This document shows, in pieces, positions 9,468 through 19,751 of a stretch of DNA of 51,918 bases. The stretch lies in NCBI RefSeq assembly GCF_021991635.1, contig NZ_JAFFJA010000060.1, positions 1-51,918 of the forward strand, given 5' to 3'. Below the pieces are notes generated by a model, which saw nothing but the letters and a program-made list of their open reading frames with translations, was not told the DNA's origin and ran no database searches. Both the position numbers and the translations under genes were made by a program. The DNA is from Tepidanaerobacter sp. GT38. GTDB taxonomy: Bacteria > Bacillota > Thermosediminibacteria > Thermosediminibacterales > Tepidanaerobacteraceae. Within the stretch, counting starts at the first letter, position 1. Every line of letters begins with the position of its first letter.

Positions 9468-11330
9468 ATGAGCAAGGTTATAGGTATTGATTTAGGTACA
9501 ACAAACTCTGTTGTCGCATATATGGAAGGTGGCCAGCCGGCCATTATTAATAATGCTGAGGGTTCTAGACTGACACCTTCAGTTGTTGCTTTTACCAAAG
9601 ATGGAGAGCGCTTAATAGGTCAATTAGCTAAGCGCCAGGCTGTAACAAATCCCGAGAGAACCATACAATCCATAAAAAGGCACATGGGCACAGACTACAA
9701 AGTAAATATCGATGGTAAAACATATACACCGCAGGAAATTTCCGCAATGATTTTGCAGAAACTAAAGCAAGATGCAGAGAATTTTTTAGGAGAAAAAATT
9801 ACTAAAGCTGTTATTACGGTGCCGGCATATTTTACTGACAGCCAAAGACAGGCTACCAAAGATGCGGGAACAATAGCTGGTCTAGAAGTGCTAAGGATAA
9901 TAAATGAGCCAACTGCTGCAGCTTTGGCTTATGGTTTAGATAAAGAAAGCGACCAGACCATTTTAGTTTTCGACCTGGGTGGCGGTACTTTTGACGTATC
10001 TATTCTCGAATTAGGTGACGGAGTTTTTGAAGTAAAAGCCACTAGCGGCAATAACAGGCTTGGTGGAGATGACTTTGACCAGCGCATCGTTGATTATGTA
10101 GCAGAAGAGTTTAAAAAGGAACATGGAATAGACTTACGCAAAGACCGAATGTCACTTCAGAGGCTAAAAGAGGCTGCTGAAAAGGCAAAGATAGAGCTTT
10201 CAAGCATGGTATCAACAAATATAAACCTGCCGTTTATTACTGCTGATGCTAGCGGCCCCAAACACCTTGACATGACACTTACAAGGGCAAAATTTGAGGA
10301 ATTAACTCGAGATTTAGTTGAAGCTACTTTGGGCCCCACCAGGCAGGCACTATCCGATGCAGGTTTAAAGCCTGAAGATATCGATAAAGTTATACTTGTT
10401 GGTGGCTCTACACGTATTCCGGCAGTGCAGGAAGCCATTAAGAAACTTATCGGTAAAGAACCTCACAAGGGCGTAAATCCTGATGAAGTAGTTGCTATGG
10501 GAGCGGCTATTCAAGCTGGTGTGCTAGCCGGAGAAGTTCACGATGTATTATTACTCGATGTAACACCGTTATCCCTTGGAATTGAAACTTTAGGTGGAGT
10601 CTTTACTAAACTAATAGAGAGGAACACCACAATTCCTACTTCCAAGAGTCAAATTTTTTCTACAGCAACAGACGGACAGACAGCGGTGGATATTCACGTG
10701 CTGCAGGGCGAAAGACCTATGGCTGCTGACAATATAACCCTTGGCAGATTCCAACTTACAGGCATTCCGCCAGCTCCAAGAGGAGTTCCGCAGATACAGG
10801 TAACCTTTGACATAGATGCTAACGGAATTGTGAATGTGTCCGCAAAAGATTTAGGCACAGGAAAAGAACAAAAGATCACCATTACGTCTTCTTCCGGCTT
10901 AAAAGAAGAAGAAATTCAGCGCATGATAAAAGATGCGGAAAGGTTTGCAGAAGAAGACAGGAAGAAAAAGGAAAAAGTTGAGGCCAAGAACAAAGCAGAT
11001 TCACTAATTTATCAAACCGAAAAGATGCTTGCTGACTTAAAAGATAAGATAAGTCCCGATGATGAAGCAAAAATCAAAAAAGAACTTGAAAATGTAAAAG
11101 CAGCTATACAATCGGATGACGCTGAAAGAATTCAAAAAGCTACTGATGATTTGACTAAAGTATTTTACGATATATCTTCACGACTTTACCAGCAAAATGC
11201 TCAGGCATATTCTCAAAATCAGGGCTTTACAGGGAATAGTTCCGCCGAGCAAGCCGGCCCTTCGCAAAATAAAGACGAAAAGGTAGTTGACGCTGATTAT
11301 AAAGTTGTGGATGATGAAGACAAAAACTAA
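9468..11330 (+). CDS. dnaK: Molecular chaperone DnaK (Hsp70)
   Basis: DnaK binds exposed hydrophobic peptide segments in an ATP-driven cycle with DnaJ and GrpE. The 620-residue protein shows the actin-like ATPase domain ([12 protein letters not shown] at the N-terminus, then [14 protein letters not shown] and [11 protein letters not shown]), the substrate-binding domain ([12 protein letters not shown]) and the helical lid with a charged tail ending [15 protein letters not shown]. Lack of the proteobacterial insertion in the ATPase domain fits a Gram-positive origin. It begins 15 bases after grpE. Confidence 0.98.
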   Translation: MSKVIGIDLGTTNSVVAYMEGGQPAIINNAEGSRLTPSVVAFTKDGERLIGQLAKRQAVTNPERTIQSIKRHMGTDYKVNIDGKTYTPQEISAMILQKLKQDAENFLGEKITKAVITVPAYFTDSQRQATKDAGTIAGLEVLRIINEPTAAALAYGLDKESDQTILVFDLGGGTFDVSILELGDGVFEVKATSGNNRLGGDDFDQRIVDYVAEEFKKEHGIDLRKDRMSLQRLKEAAEKAKIELSSMVSTNINLPFITADASGPKHLDMTLTRAKFEELTRDLVEATLGPTRQALSDAGLKPEDIDKVILVGGSTRIPAVQEAIKKLIGKEPHKGVNPDEVVAMGAAIQAGVLAGEVHDVLLLDVTPLSLGIETLGGVFTKLIERNTTIPTSKSQIFSTATDGQTAVDIHVLQGERPMAADNITLGRFQLTGIPPAPRGVPQIQVTFDIDANGIVNVSAKDLGTGKEQKITITSSSGLKEEEIQRMIKDAERFAEEDRKKKEKVEAKNKADSLIYQTEKMLADLKDKISPDDEAKIKKELENVKAAIQSDDAERIQKATDDLTKVFYDISSRLYQQNAQAYSQNQGFTGNSSAEQAGPSQNKDEKVVDADYKVVDDEDKN

Positions 11331-11353
11331 CGGCGCAGATGGAGTGATGCCGA

Positions 11354-12502
11354 TTGGCAAAAAGAGATTATTACGAGGTGTTAGGTGTTAGTAGAGATGC
11401 TACTGAAGACGAAATAAAAAAGGCATTTAGAAAACTTGCCAGAAAATATCATCCTGATGTTAACAAAGAAGATAAAGACGCGGCAGAAAAATTTAAAGAA
11501 ATAAACGAAGCCTATGAGGTCTTAAAAGACCCAGAAAAGCGAGCGCGATACGATAAATTTGGTCATGCGGGAGTCGGACAGGGCGGTTTTGATGCCGGTG
11601 ACTTCGGTGGCTTTGGCAACTTTGGTAATTTTGGCGGTTTTGGCAGTGACATTTTTGAAGATATTTTTGACATATTTGGTGGAGGCTTTGGGCGAAGCAG
11701 CAGGAGGGGGCCAACCCGCGGTGCTGATTTAAGATACGATTTAGAAATAACTTTAGAAGAAGCAGCTTTTGGTGCTGAAAAAGATATTGAGATATTTCGC
11801 ATGGAACGCTGCAATAGGTGCAATGGTACCGGAGCCAAGCCCGGTACCAGCCCTAAAACTTGTCCCACCTGTGGCGGTAGCGGCCAAGTGAGAAAAGTTC
11901 AAAACTTAGGCCCCATGCAGTTTACCAACGTCACTACTTGTGGAAATTGTGGCGGCAGAGGTTATATTATAGAAGAGGCTTGTCCTAAGTGTCATGGCAG
12001 AGGTCAGGCCAAAGTGAGCAGAAAATTAAAGATAAAAATCCCTGCTGGCGTTGACACCGGTTCACAACTAAGGATGAGCGGAGAAGGCGAACCTGGTGAG
12101 TTAGGAGGACCACCGGGTGATTTATATGTTGTAATTCGGGTAAAACCTCATAAACTGTTCGTGAGACAGGGCGATGATTTGATTTATGAAGCTCCCATTT
12201 CTTTTGTTCAGGCAGCCCTAGGTGATGAAATAGAGATTCCTACACTTGAAGAAAAGGTGAAACTTAAAATACCTGAGGGTACACAACCAGGAACCAGGTT
12301 CCGCTTAAGGTCTAAAGGCATACCTCATATAAAAGGGTATGGGCGCGGAGATATAATTGTTCGTGTTGATGTAGTCATTCCAAAGAATTTGAATGATAAA
12401 CAAAAGGAACTACTGATGAAATTTGCCAGCATCAGTGGTGAAGATGTAAAACCAGCATCTAAAGGGCTTTTTCGAAAAATGAAAGATGCCTTTGGTGTAT
12501 AA
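11354..12502 (+). CDS. dnaJ: Molecular chaperone DnaJ (Hsp40)
   Basis: DnaJ delivers clients to DnaK and stimulates its ATPase. The J domain carries HPD at residues 33-35, followed by a Gly/Phe-rich linker (about residues 70-110) and four zinc-finger repeats of the form CxxCxGxG ([32 protein letters not shown]), making this a complete type I DnaJ of 382 residues. The start is TTG at 11354. It is the last classical heat-shock gene of the operon; prmA follows after 14 bases without a terminator, so readthrough is likely. Confidence 0.98.
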   Translation: MAKRDYYEVLGVSRDATEDEIKKAFRKLARKYHPDVNKEDKDAAEKFKEINEAYEVLKDPEKRARYDKFGHAGVGQGGFDAGDFGGFGNFGNFGGFGSDIFEDIFDIFGGGFGRSSRRGPTRGADLRYDLEITLEEAAFGAEKDIEIFRMERCNRCNGTGAKPGTSPKTCPTCGGSGQVRKVQNLGPMQFTNVTTCGNCGGRGYIIEEACPKCHGRGQAKVSRKLKIKIPAGVDTGSQLRMSGEGEPGELGGPPGDLYVVIRVKPHKLFVRQGDDLIYEAPISFVQAALGDEIEIPTLEEKVKLKIPEGTQPGTRFRLRSKGIPHIKGYGRGDIIVRVDVVIPKNLNDKQKELLMKFASISGEDVKPASKGLFRKMKDAFGV

Positions 12503-12516
12503 CCGGGAGGGTTTAA

Positions 12517-13467
12517 ATGAGCAACTGGGTAGAAATAAAAGTAAAAACTACGACAGAGGCTATTGAAGCAGTGTCAAATATTTTTTACGAAGCCGGCGTT
12601 GCGGGAGTGGTTATTGAGGACCCAAAGATTTATTTGCGACCAAAAGATCAAAGTGAATGGGATTATTTAGATATACCTGAAGGTTTAGATTTTGAAGTTG
12701 CCCAGGTGACGGGATATTTGCCAGAAGACAGCAGTCTGGCAGAGAGGACCCAAGTTATTAAAGAGCGAATTAACCAACTTCCGAATTACGGCCTTGATAT
12801 TGGCAAGGGAGAGATTGCAGTAACTACAATATCTGAAGATAATTGGGGCGAAGCATGGAAAAAGTACTATAAGCCTACTCATATAGGTAAAAATATCGTT
12901 ATTAAGCCCTCCTGGGAAGAATACAAACCAAAAACCGATGAAGAAGTGGTTATAGAACTGGATCCCGGTATGGCCTTTGGAACAGGCACTCATGAAACTA
13001 CAATGCTCTGTCTTGAAATTTTGGAAGAGTATATAAAAACTGGTTATACAGTTATAGATGTTGGCTGTGGTTCCGGAATACTTTCAATAGCGTGTGGAAA
13101 GCTAGGTGCCAAAAAGGTCTTGGCCATAGATAAAGATGAGAATGCCGTAAAAGTGGCAAATGAAAATATTAAAAGAAATAATCTAGATAAATGCGTAAAA
13201 GCCATAAAAGGTGACAAGTTGCAGGGCATTGACTTTAAAGCGGATATAATAGTTGCCAATATCATTGCTGATGTTGTTATAGATATTACCAAAGATGCAG
13301 GATTTTGTTTGAAAGAGGGCGGTTTTTTTATTTCTTCCGGTATTATAAAAGACCGTAAACTATCGGTCATTGAAGCATTGGAAAAAAACGGTTTTGATGT
13401 TATCCAGCAGTTTGAAAAGGGCGAGTGGGTCGCATTAGTTTCTGCTCAAGCCTCCATCAGCAGGTGA
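12517..13467 (+). CDS. prmA: Ribosomal protein L11 methyltransferase
   Basis: PrmA trimethylates ribosomal protein L11 using S-adenosylmethionine. The 316-residue product has the N-terminal substrate domain, the linker motif DPGMAFGTGTHETT, the SAM-binding DVGCGSGILSIA and the acidic motif AIDKDENAV, and the catalytic-region VANIIADV. Its position after dnaJ and before rsmE is the usual Firmicutes arrangement. Start is ATG 12517 behind GGGAGG. Confidence 0.95.
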   Translation: MSNWVEIKVKTTTEAIEAVSNIFYEAGVAGVVIEDPKIYLRPKDQSEWDYLDIPEGLDFEVAQVTGYLPEDSSLAERTQVIKERINQLPNYGLDIGKGEIAVTTISEDNWGEAWKKYYKPTHIGKNIVIKPSWEEYKPKTDEEVVIELDPGMAFGTGTHETTMLCLEILEEYIKTGYTVIDVGCGSGILSIACGKLGAKKVLAIDKDENAVKVANENIKRNNLDKCVKAIKGDKLQGIDFKADIIVANIIADVVIDITKDAGFCLKEGGFFISSGIIKDRKLSVIEALEKNGFDVIQQFEKGEWVALVSAQASISR

Positions 13468-13482
13468 TGGGGGGATATTTTT

Positions 13483-14235
13483 ATGCCTATGCTTTTTATT
13501 CTTAAAGAACTGGAAATTGGCGAGGAGATAATCATTTCTGGTGAAGAAGCTCACCACATTGGCAGAGTTCTTAGATACCGCCCCGGTGATGTAATTAGAA
13601 TATCAGACGGAAAAAGCGTAGAAAGCCTTGGCGTTATTTTGGATATCGACAGTCGGAGCACAAAAATAAAACTAAAGATTGTGGATAAAAATAAGTCCAA
13701 AGGGATAAAACCGTTTATTACTTTATTGCAGGGTTTGCCTAAGGGAGAAAAATTTGATTTGATAATACAAAAGAGCACAGAAATAGGTGTAGGTAAAATA
13801 ATTCCGATTATAACCCAAAGGACTGTAGCTAATATCCCGCCATCAAAGCTTCCGCAACGCAAAGAACGCTGGAACAAAATTGCAAAAGAAGCCGCTAAAC
13901 AATCTATGAGAATTAACATACCCGAAGTTGGCGAGCCTTTAGCCTTTGACGCCGCTCTTTATGAAATAAAAAACCACCAATTAAGTATCATTCCTTGGGA
14001 ACAGGAAACGCAAATGACGCTTAAACAATTGCTAAACCAAGTTAATGGAAATGTTACAAAAGTCGCTGTATTTATCGGTCCTGAAGGCGGTTTTTCTGCC
14101 GAGGAAGTGAAAAAGGCAAAAGAATTGGGTGCCGTGCCTGTAAGTCTCGGTCCGAGGATCTTAAGGACTGAAACTGCAGCCATTACTCTATGTGGTATAC
14201 TTATGTACGAACTTGGAGATATGGGAGGATTATAA
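13483..14235 (+). CDS. rsmE: 16S rRNA m3U1498 methyltransferase RsmE
   Basis: RsmE methylates U1498 of 16S rRNA. The 250-residue SPOUT-fold protein has an N-terminal PUA-like domain (EEAHHIGRVLRYRPGD) and the C-terminal knot motifs IGPEGGFSAEEV and LGPRILRTETAA that bind SAM. Its stop codon overlaps the start of mtaB by one base (TAATG), implying translational coupling. Confidence 0.95.
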   Translation: MPMLFILKELEIGEEIIISGEEAHHIGRVLRYRPGDVIRISDGKSVESLGVILDIDSRSTKIKLKIVDKNKSKGIKPFITLLQGLPKGEKFDLIIQKSTEIGVGKIIPIITQRTVANIPPSKLPQRKERWNKIAKEAAKQSMRINIPEVGEPLAFDAALYEIKNHQLSIIPWEQETQMTLKQLLNQVNGNVTKVAVFIGPEGGFSAEEVKKAKELGAVPVSLGPRILRTETAAITLCGILMYELGDMGGL

Positions 14236-15539
14236 TGCCTAAAGTGGCCTTTTATACACTGGGGTGTAAAGTAAATCAATATGAATCTGCTGCTATGGCT
14301 GAGCTTTTTGAGAAAAAAGGCTATGAAATAGTAGATTTTGATGATAAAGCCGATGTGTATGTTATAAATACTTGTGACGTAACAAATGAAAGCGGCCGAA
14401 AGTCCAGGCAGATTATTCGGAAGGCAATTCGCAAAAACCCATCAGCAAAGGTAGCGGTGGTGGGGTGCTATGCTCAGCTGGAACCAAACAAAGTATCAAA
14501 TTTACCTGGTGTGTCGGTGGTAGTAGGGACAAAGGATCGCCATAAGATAGTGGACTTGGTAGAAGAAGCAAAACAAACTGACAAGCAAGTGGTGGCTGTA
14601 GAAGATATAATGAAGCAGAGGACCTTTGAGGAAATTGCTTTTAGAGGGCACCGCACGAAGACAAGGGCTTTTTTAAAAATTCAAGAAGGCTGCAATATGT
14701 TTTGTTCCTACTGTATAATTCCTTATGCTCGCGGCCCTGTCCGCAGTAGAGCTATTGAAAGTATCATTGCAGAAGCAGAAAATCTTGCGAGGGACGGATT
14801 TAAAGAAATCGTATTAACGGGAATACACCTTGGGCTCTACGGTTTTGATTTTAAAGAAGAAAAACATCACTTATTGGAAGTGATATCAAGGATATCACAA
14901 ATTGAAGGTATCGAAAGGATAAGACTTAGCTCTATTGAGGCATTAGAACTTACTGATGAGTTTTTAGAAGGTTTGCTAAAAATTAAGAGCTTTTGCCATC
15001 ACTTTCACATACCCCTTCAAAGTGGCTGTGATACTGTGCTTAAGCGAATGAATCGGAGATATAGTACTAATGATTTTCGAAACAGGGTTAACTATATCAG
15101 AAGTCTTATGCCAGATGCATCTATAACTACGGATGTGATTGTTGGATTTCCCGGTGAAACTGAAGACGAATTTCGAGTGACGGAGAGTTTCATTCAAGAG
15201 ATGGAGTTTTCAAAACTCCATGTATTCCCCTTTTCTGCAAGACGAGGGACACCGGCTGCCGATATGCCCAATCAAGTTGAAAAAAGCGTAAAAGCAGATA
15301 GAAGTCATCGGCTAATACACTTGAGCCAGGAACTCGAGCAAAAATTCAGGGGAAAATTTATAAGCACTATACAAGATGTGCTTTTCGAAGATAAAAAAGA
15401 TGGAAACAGGTATGAGGGTCTTACCGAAAACTATATAAAAGTAGTAGTAAAATCGAAAGAAGATCTTCATAATCAGATTATACCGGTAAAGCTCATGGAA
15501 AATATGGATGATTATATTTTTGGCAAAATAGACAAATAA
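14235..15539 (+). CDS. mtaB: tRNA t6A37 methylthiotransferase MtaB
   Basis: MtaB (YqeV) is a radical SAM methylthiotransferase that converts t6A37 to ms2t6A37 in tRNAs reading ANN codons. The 434-residue protein has the N-terminal cluster cysteines (TLGCKVN, INTCDVTN and VGCYAQ), the radical SAM motif CNMFCSYC, and a C-terminal TRAM-type RNA-binding segment. The reading frame extends upstream to 14190, but ATG 14235 has GGGAGG at 14223-14228 and gives MPKVAFYTLGCKVNQ, the family N-terminus. Confidence 0.95.
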   Translation: MPKVAFYTLGCKVNQYESAAMAELFEKKGYEIVDFDDKADVYVINTCDVTNESGRKSRQIIRKAIRKNPSAKVAVVGCYAQLEPNKVSNLPGVSVVVGTKDRHKIVDLVEEAKQTDKQVVAVEDIMKQRTFEEIAFRGHRTKTRAFLKIQEGCNMFCSYCIIPYARGPVRSRAIESIIAEAENLARDGFKEIVLTGIHLGLYGFDFKEEKHHLLEVISRISQIEGIERIRLSSIEALELTDEFLEGLLKIKSFCHHFHIPLQSGCDTVLKRMNRRYSTNDFRNRVNYIRSLMPDASITTDVIVGFPGETEDEFRVTESFIQEMEFSKLHVFPFSARRGTPAADMPNQVEKSVKADRSHRLIHLSQELEQKFRGKFISTIQDVLFEDKKDGNRYEGLTENYIKVVVKSKEDLHNQIIPVKLMENMDDYIFGKIDK

Positions 15540-15630
15540 AAATTTTATTTAAAGCAGGAAATACGTGACTTGATGTGGAATAAAGAATAGTTGATACAGC
15601 AATAATATCAGGAGAAGGAGGTGGATTTTG

Positions 15631-15972
15631 ATGGACTGTGTATTTTGTAAGATCATAAACAAAGAAATTCCAGCTAAAATTGCATATGAGGATGACCAAG
15701 TCATAGCCTTTCATGATATTAATCCTCAAGCCCCTATCCATCTCCTTATTATCCCTAAAAAGCATATAGCATCGATTATGGAAATTGACGAAGAAAATGG
15801 CGGGCTACTTAAAGAAATTGTCAGGGTTGCACAAAATCTTGCCAAGGAGAATAATATAGATAAGAAGGGCTTTAGATTAGTAGTCAATACTGGCGAAGAA
15901 GGCGGTCAGACCGTTCAACATTTGCATTTTCACCTGTTAGGCGGTCGATTTCTGACATGGCCTCCCGGATGA
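15631..15972 (+). CDS. HIT-family (Hint-like) nucleotide hydrolase
   Basis: A 113-residue histidine-triad protein. CVFCKIINKEIPA at the N-terminus includes the paired cysteines of many HINT proteins, the body has the SIMEIDEENG-type region, and the catalytic triad is HLHFHLLGG near the C-terminus. HINT enzymes hydrolyse adenosine phosphoramidates and related acyl-AMP compounds. ATG at 15631, not TTG 15628, is best placed after AAGGAGGTG (15615-15623). It is the usual neighbour of rpsU in Clostridia. Confidence 0.92.
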   Translation: MDCVFCKIINKEIPAKIAYEDDQVIAFHDINPQAPIHLLIIPKKHIASIMEIDEENGGLLKEIVRVAQNLAKENNIDKKGFRLVVNTGEEGGQTVQHLHFHLLGGRFLTWPPG

Positions 15973-15974
15973 TG

Positions 15975-16003
15975 TTGACGATAGCTGGATTTAGTCTTAT
16001 AAT
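15975..16003 (+). promoter_or_regulatory. Promoter of rpsU-yqeY
   Basis: TTGACG at 15975-15980 and a perfect TATAAT at 15998-16003 are separated by 17 bases. It begins immediately after the HIT-gene stop and reads toward rpsU. Confidence 0.75.
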
Positions 16004-16072
16004 TATTATATTCGCTTTCAGCAGCAGGGCAGCAATATACCCGATAGTGCAGCGGAGGGGGGGAATACAGAA

Positions 16073-16255
16073 ATGTCAGAAGTCAGAGTAGGCGAAAATG
16101 AATCTCTTGACAGTGCTCTTCGTCGTTTTAAGAGAAAATGCCAAAGAGCAGGGGTCCTTTCTGAAGTAAGGAAGAGAGAACATTATGAAAAGCCTAGTGT
16201 AAGACGCAAGAAGAAATCTGAGGCAGCTCGCAAAAGGAAATTCCGTAATTATTAA
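16073..16255 (+). CDS. rpsU: 30S ribosomal protein S21
   Basis: A 60-residue, strongly basic protein with the S21 signature [18 protein letters not shown] and the C-terminal Arg/Lys-rich tail. S21 sits near the anti-Shine-Dalgarno end of 16S rRNA and assists initiation. ATG 16073 follows a run of G residues in CGGAGGGGGGG. It has its own strong promoter at 15975 and is followed by yqeY after 15 bases, as in Bacillus. Confidence 0.97.
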   Translation: MSEVRVGENESLDSALRRFKRKCQRAGVLSEVRKREHYEKPSVRRKKKSEAARKRKFRNY

Positions 16256-16270
16256 GGAGCGATAGATAAC

Positions 16271-16714
16271 ATGTCAATAAAAGATATGTTAAACCAAGAT
16301 ATGAAAGCCGCACTGAAGGCCGGTGAAAAAGACAGGCTTTCTGTCATACGCATGGCTAAATCAGCTATTTTATATGCAGAAAAAGAAAAGCTCCATGAAC
16401 TAAATGATGAAGAAGTCATAGAAGTGTTAGCCAGAGAAGTTAAAAAGAGAAAACAAAATATAGAGGAATATAGGCGACTGGGCAAAGAAGAAGTTGCAAA
16501 GAGTTTAGAGCAAGAAGTAGAAATCCTATCCGGTTATCTCCCTCAGCAACTGACTAAAGAAGAACTAGTGCAAATTGTTCGTGAGACTATTTCTGAAGTT
16601 GGAGCAAATAGTATTAAGGATATGGGCAAAGTTATGGGCGCTGTCATGCCAAAAATAAAAGGTCGTGCAGATGGCAGCTTGGTCAGCAATTTAGTAAAGG
16701 AACTTCTTCAATAA
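16271..16714 (+). CDS. yqeY: YqeY/GatB-tail family protein
   Basis: A 147-residue protein of the YqeY family, whose fold resembles the tRNA-binding tail of GatB. Recognisable blocks are the N-terminal helices with KDRLSVIRMAKSAI, LSGYLPQQLTKEEL, and the C-terminal GKVMGAVMPKIKGRADG. Biochemical function is not established; association with tRNA or aminoacyl-tRNA handling is inferred from the fold. Its order after rpsU is conserved, and a strong terminator follows. Confidence 0.93.
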   Translation: MSIKDMLNQDMKAALKAGEKDRLSVIRMAKSAILYAEKEKLHELNDEEVIEVLAREVKKRKQNIEEYRRLGKEEVAKSLEQEVEILSGYLPQQLTKEELVQIVRETISEVGANSIKDMGKVMGAVMPKIKGRADGSLVSNLVKELLQ

Positions 16715-16716
16715 TT

Positions 16717-16752
16717 AAAAAGCTTGGCATCCTAAGACTGCCAAGCTTTTTT
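16717..16752 (+). terminator. Intrinsic terminator after yqeY
   Basis: AAGCTTGGCA pairs with TGCCAAGCTT across a 9-base loop and ends in a run of T. It closes the rpsU-yqeY unit. Confidence 0.92.
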
Positions 16753-16829
16753 AATAAATTTGCATAATAGATTTAACATTTTTGTAAAAATACTCAAATT
16801 GCATAACCTCTGCTGCAGGGAGGGGTAAT

Positions 16830-18158
16830 ATGAGACATAAAAAAATTTTGATTTTGATAGTTTTTCTATGTATAGTCCTTAGTTTTACTTGTGACAGTTT
16901 AGCACAAAGTACAGACTTGCCTGATTATATCTATGTCATTCCTGTTAAAGGTATAATTGACAAGGGTATGGCTGCTTTTGTCACTAGAGTAATACGGGAA
17001 GCCGAACAAGTCCAGGCGAAAGCCTTGGTTATAGAAATAGATACGCCGGGTGGCGAAGTGGGTTCAGCCATACAAGTGAGCAAAGCGATTCTTAATACTT
17101 TTATTCCCACTGTGAGTTTTATAAACAATGAAGCAACCTCTGCCGGAGTTATAATAGCCATATCTTCTAAAACCTTAGTGGCTACACCTGGAGCTACTAT
17201 TGGCGCAGCAGAGACTAGACCTAAGGAGGAAAAATACATTTCTTATTGGTCTTCTGCCCTTAGGGCTACTGCTGAAAAAACGGGAAGGAATCCTGAACTG
17301 GTGGCGGCAATGGCCGATGCGGATATAGTCATTGAAGGCATTAAAGAAAAGGGTAAGATTTTGTCTCTAACTACCGGCGAGGCATTAGAACTAGGCCTTA
17401 TTGATGAACAGATAAATAATTTAGAAGACATTGTAAATAAAATAAAAACAACACAAAACATAGAAAATGTGGAAGTTATTAAAGCTGAAATGAACCTATC
17501 TGAAAGAATTGCACATTTGGTTTCTAATCCATATATAGCTCCTGTTATTCTAACAATAGGTATAGTGGGAATAGTTACTGAAATATTGACTCCAGGCTTT
17601 GGCATTCCCGGTATAATCGGTCTTATGGCAATTGGCTTATTTTTCGGAGGGACTTATATGGCCGGAGCAGCCAAAATTTGGGTGATAGGTCTTTTTGTTC
17701 TAGGACTGTTGCTTTTATTAGTTGAAATGTTTATTCCTGGTTTTGGCGTATTTGGGGTGACAGGAATCCTATCCATAATTGCAAGTGTGATATTGGCCTT
17801 CCCAACTCCAGAACAGGCGCTGGTTTCTATTCTCATTACACTTGTGTCAAGTATAGTGCTGATATATTTGCTATTAAAGTATGTTATTAAAGCTCCGATC
17901 TTTGAGCGGATTGTTTTGAGTACAAAGCAAGCCAAATCTGAAGGTTATGTGACTGCAATCAAGGATGAAAGCCAGCTTGTAGGAGCAGTGGGCAAAGCGA
18001 TTACACCTCTTCGACCCGCAGGGGTGGCCCTTATAGGGGAAAGGCGACTGGACGTTTTAGCGGAAGGTGGGTTTATACCAAGCAATTCAGATATAATAGT
18101 AAGTAAGGTGGAAGGTAACAAGATTATAGTTAAATTAAAAGTAAAGGAGAGTGTGTAA
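16830..18158 (+). CDS. Long-form NfeD protease-like membrane protein
   Basis: A 442-residue protein with a signal peptide (about residues 1-26), a ClpP-like serine protease domain containing EIDTPGG and the NNEATSAG block that supplies the catalytic serine, four or so membrane spans (about residues 235-345), and a soluble C-terminal NfeD OB-fold domain. Long NfeD proteins pair with flotillin/stomatin partners and act in membrane quality control or lipid-domain organisation. The partner flotillin begins in the stop codon. Bacillus equivalent is yqeZ. Confidence 0.93.
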   Translation: MRHKKILILIVFLCIVLSFTCDSLAQSTDLPDYIYVIPVKGIIDKGMAAFVTRVIREAEQVQAKALVIEIDTPGGEVGSAIQVSKAILNTFIPTVSFINNEATSAGVIIAISSKTLVATPGATIGAAETRPKEEKYISYWSSALRATAEKTGRNPELVAAMADADIVIEGIKEKGKILSLTTGEALELGLIDEQINNLEDIVNKIKTTQNIENVEVIKAEMNLSERIAHLVSNPYIAPVILTIGIVGIVTEILTPGFGIPGIIGLMAIGLFFGGTYMAGAAKIWVIGLFVLGLLLLLVEMFIPGFGVFGVTGILSIIASVILAFPTPEQALVSILITLVSSIVLIYLLLKYVIKAPIFERIVLSTKQAKSEGYVTAIKDESQLVGAVGKAITPLRPAGVALIGERRLDVLAEGGFIPSNSDIIVSKVEGNKIIVKLKVKESV

Positions 18159-19159
18159 TGCAAGCGATTATAGGTTTGTTTTTAACAATTGCTGTCCTCT
18201 TTATTGTTCTGACTATTCTTTTAAGTTTTGTACCTCTTGGGCTCTGGATATCAGCCTTAGCTGCCGGTGTAAAAATAGGAATATTTAATCTGATTGGAAT
18301 GAGGCTGCGGCGAGTACCTCCAAATAAGATTGTAAACCCCCTAATAAAAGCAGTAAAAGCTGGTCTGGAAGTGGGAGTTGATAAATTAGAAGCCCACTAT
18401 TTAGCAGGTGGAAATGTGGACAGAGTTATAAATGCTCTTATAGCAGCACAAAGGGCTGAGATTCCTTTGAGTTTTGAAAGAGCGGCAGCAATAGATTTGG
18501 CCGGCCGCAATGTATTGGAAGCAGTTCAAATGAGCGTAAATCCTAAGGTTATAGAAACGCCAATAGTAGCCGCAGTAGCAAAAGATGGCATCGAAGTAAA
18601 GGCAAAAGCTCGAGTTACAGTAAGGGCCAACATAGACCGGTTAGTAGGAGGAGCTGGTGAGGAGACTATTATAGCACGTGTGGGTGAAGGTATAGTTACA
18701 ACCGTCGGTTCTGCAGATAGTCATAAGTCTGTACTGGAAAACCCCGATTCTATTTCCCAAACGGTTTTAAACAAAGGTCTTGATGCGGGAACGGCTTTCG
18801 AGATTCTATCAATAGATATAGCCGATGTAGATGTGGGCAGAAATATCGGGGCACAGCTTCAAACTGACCAGGCTGAGGCCGATAAACGAATTGCTCAGGC
18901 AAGGGCTGAAGAACGTCGTGCTATGGCCGTGGCCAGAGAACAGGAAATGAAGGCCATGGTTCAGGAGATGAAAGCAAAGGTTATTGAGGCTGAGGCGGAA
19001 GTTCCGAAAGCTATGTCCGAAGCCCTGCGACAGGGGAAAATAGGAGTAATGGACTATTACAATATGAGAAATATTATAGCCGATACCCAAATGCGTGATT
19101 CCATATCTAAACTAGGCCAAAAGGAAAGTGGTGCAGACAAGCAGGACAAGAGCAGGTGA
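18158..19159 (+). CDS. floA: Flotillin-like protein FloA
   Basis: FloA scaffolds functional membrane microdomains. The 333-residue protein has one N-terminal membrane hairpin (about residues 5-45), an SPFH domain ([33 protein letters not shown] region), and a C-terminal coiled coil rich in Glu-Ala repeats ([20 protein letters not shown]). The ATG overlaps the nfeD stop (TAATG), so the pair is translationally coupled. Bacillus name is yqfA. Confidence 0.95.
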   Translation: MQAIIGLFLTIAVLFIVLTILLSFVPLGLWISALAAGVKIGIFNLIGMRLRRVPPNKIVNPLIKAVKAGLEVGVDKLEAHYLAGGNVDRVINALIAAQRAEIPLSFERAAAIDLAGRNVLEAVQMSVNPKVIETPIVAAVAKDGIEVKAKARVTVRANIDRLVGGAGEETIIARVGEGIVTTVGSADSHKSVLENPDSISQTVLNKGLDAGTAFEILSIDIADVDVGRNIGAQLQTDQAEADKRIAQARAEERRAMAVAREQEMKAMVQEMKAKVIEAEAEVPKAMSEALRQGKIGVMDYYNMRNIIADTQMRDSISKLGQKESGADKQDKSR

Positions 19160-19163
19160 TTAA

Positions 19164-19559
19164 ATGGAAAGTATTCTTTTTCTTATCATATTTTTAGTCT
19201 TTAAGGCATTAACAAGTCAACTTTTCGAATCACAAAAAACGCAAAACCACCCAAAACCAAAAAACCCTATAAAGCCAAAGAAAATTATTCGGCCTTCAGA
19301 CCAAAATGAGCGGCCTGTAATAATTCCTATAGAAGAATTAGAAACAGTAAAAACTGAACCTGATGTTCAAAGCATTTCTATAGAACAAAAACGTTTACAA
19401 AAAAGGTCTTCAAAGACTCAGGTTTTAGAGAGCAAGCTGGATCAATCGGAAACTTTAGGTGATATTCCTGAGCTTTTTACACAGGATAATATCCTTCGAG
19501 GCATAATATTGCAAGAGATACTTTCTCCACCTAAAGCTCTTATGAGGCGATGGCGCTGA
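19164..19559 (+). CDS. Hypothetical protein downstream of floA
   Basis: A 131-residue protein of unknown function. It has one N-terminal membrane segment (about residues 3-18), a Lys/Pro-rich cytoplasmic-looking linker with repeated KPK motifs, and a compact C-terminal helix with ILRGIILQEILSPPKAL followed by basic residues. It begins 4 bases after floA and ends the operon, so a role with the flotillin-NfeD pair is plausible but only inferred. Similar tails ending in ILxPPxAL are, from memory, seen in short proteins of many Clostridia. Confidence 0.6.
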   Translation: MESILFLIIFLVFKALTSQLFESQKTQNHPKPKNPIKPKKIIRPSDQNERPVIIPIEELETVKTEPDVQSISIEQKRLQKRSSKTQVLESKLDQSETLGDIPELFTQDNILRGIILQEILSPPKALMRRWR

Positions 19560-19582
19560 TTGTAATCAATTTAAATCGAGTG

Positions 19583-19683
19583 AGCTCTATAGTCTATTGA
19601 TACGCTTTTTATAAGTAGATTTGCGAGGAAAGTCTGTTTATAAAATTTAGAGCGTATCAAGACTGTAGGGCTTTTTCTTTTTT
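19583..19683 (+). ncRNA. Very long imperfect hairpin RNA ending in a T-run
   Basis: Four stacked helices form one rod: 19583-19595 with 19660-19672 (13 pairs, two of them G-U), 19598-19606 with 19651-19659 (9 perfect pairs), 19607-19614 with 19638-19645 (8 perfect pairs), and 19617-19622 with 19630-19635 (6 pairs), capped by loop GCGAGGA. About 36 pairs are flanked downstream by a T-rich run to 19683. It could be an oversized terminator for nfeD-floA, a processed small RNA, or the relic of a hairpin mobile element. I do not recognise a described RNA family. Confidence 0.6.
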
Positions 19684-19751
19684 AACAGTAATTAAAGTGG
19701 GAAATACCGAATAAATTTTAAGTAGATGTGTTTCAAAAAAGGAGTATAGTC

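Noticed and set aside
15973-16072. Short open frame beginning ATGATG after the HIT gene
   Set aside because: It has no ribosome site and covers a textbook promoter for rpsU.
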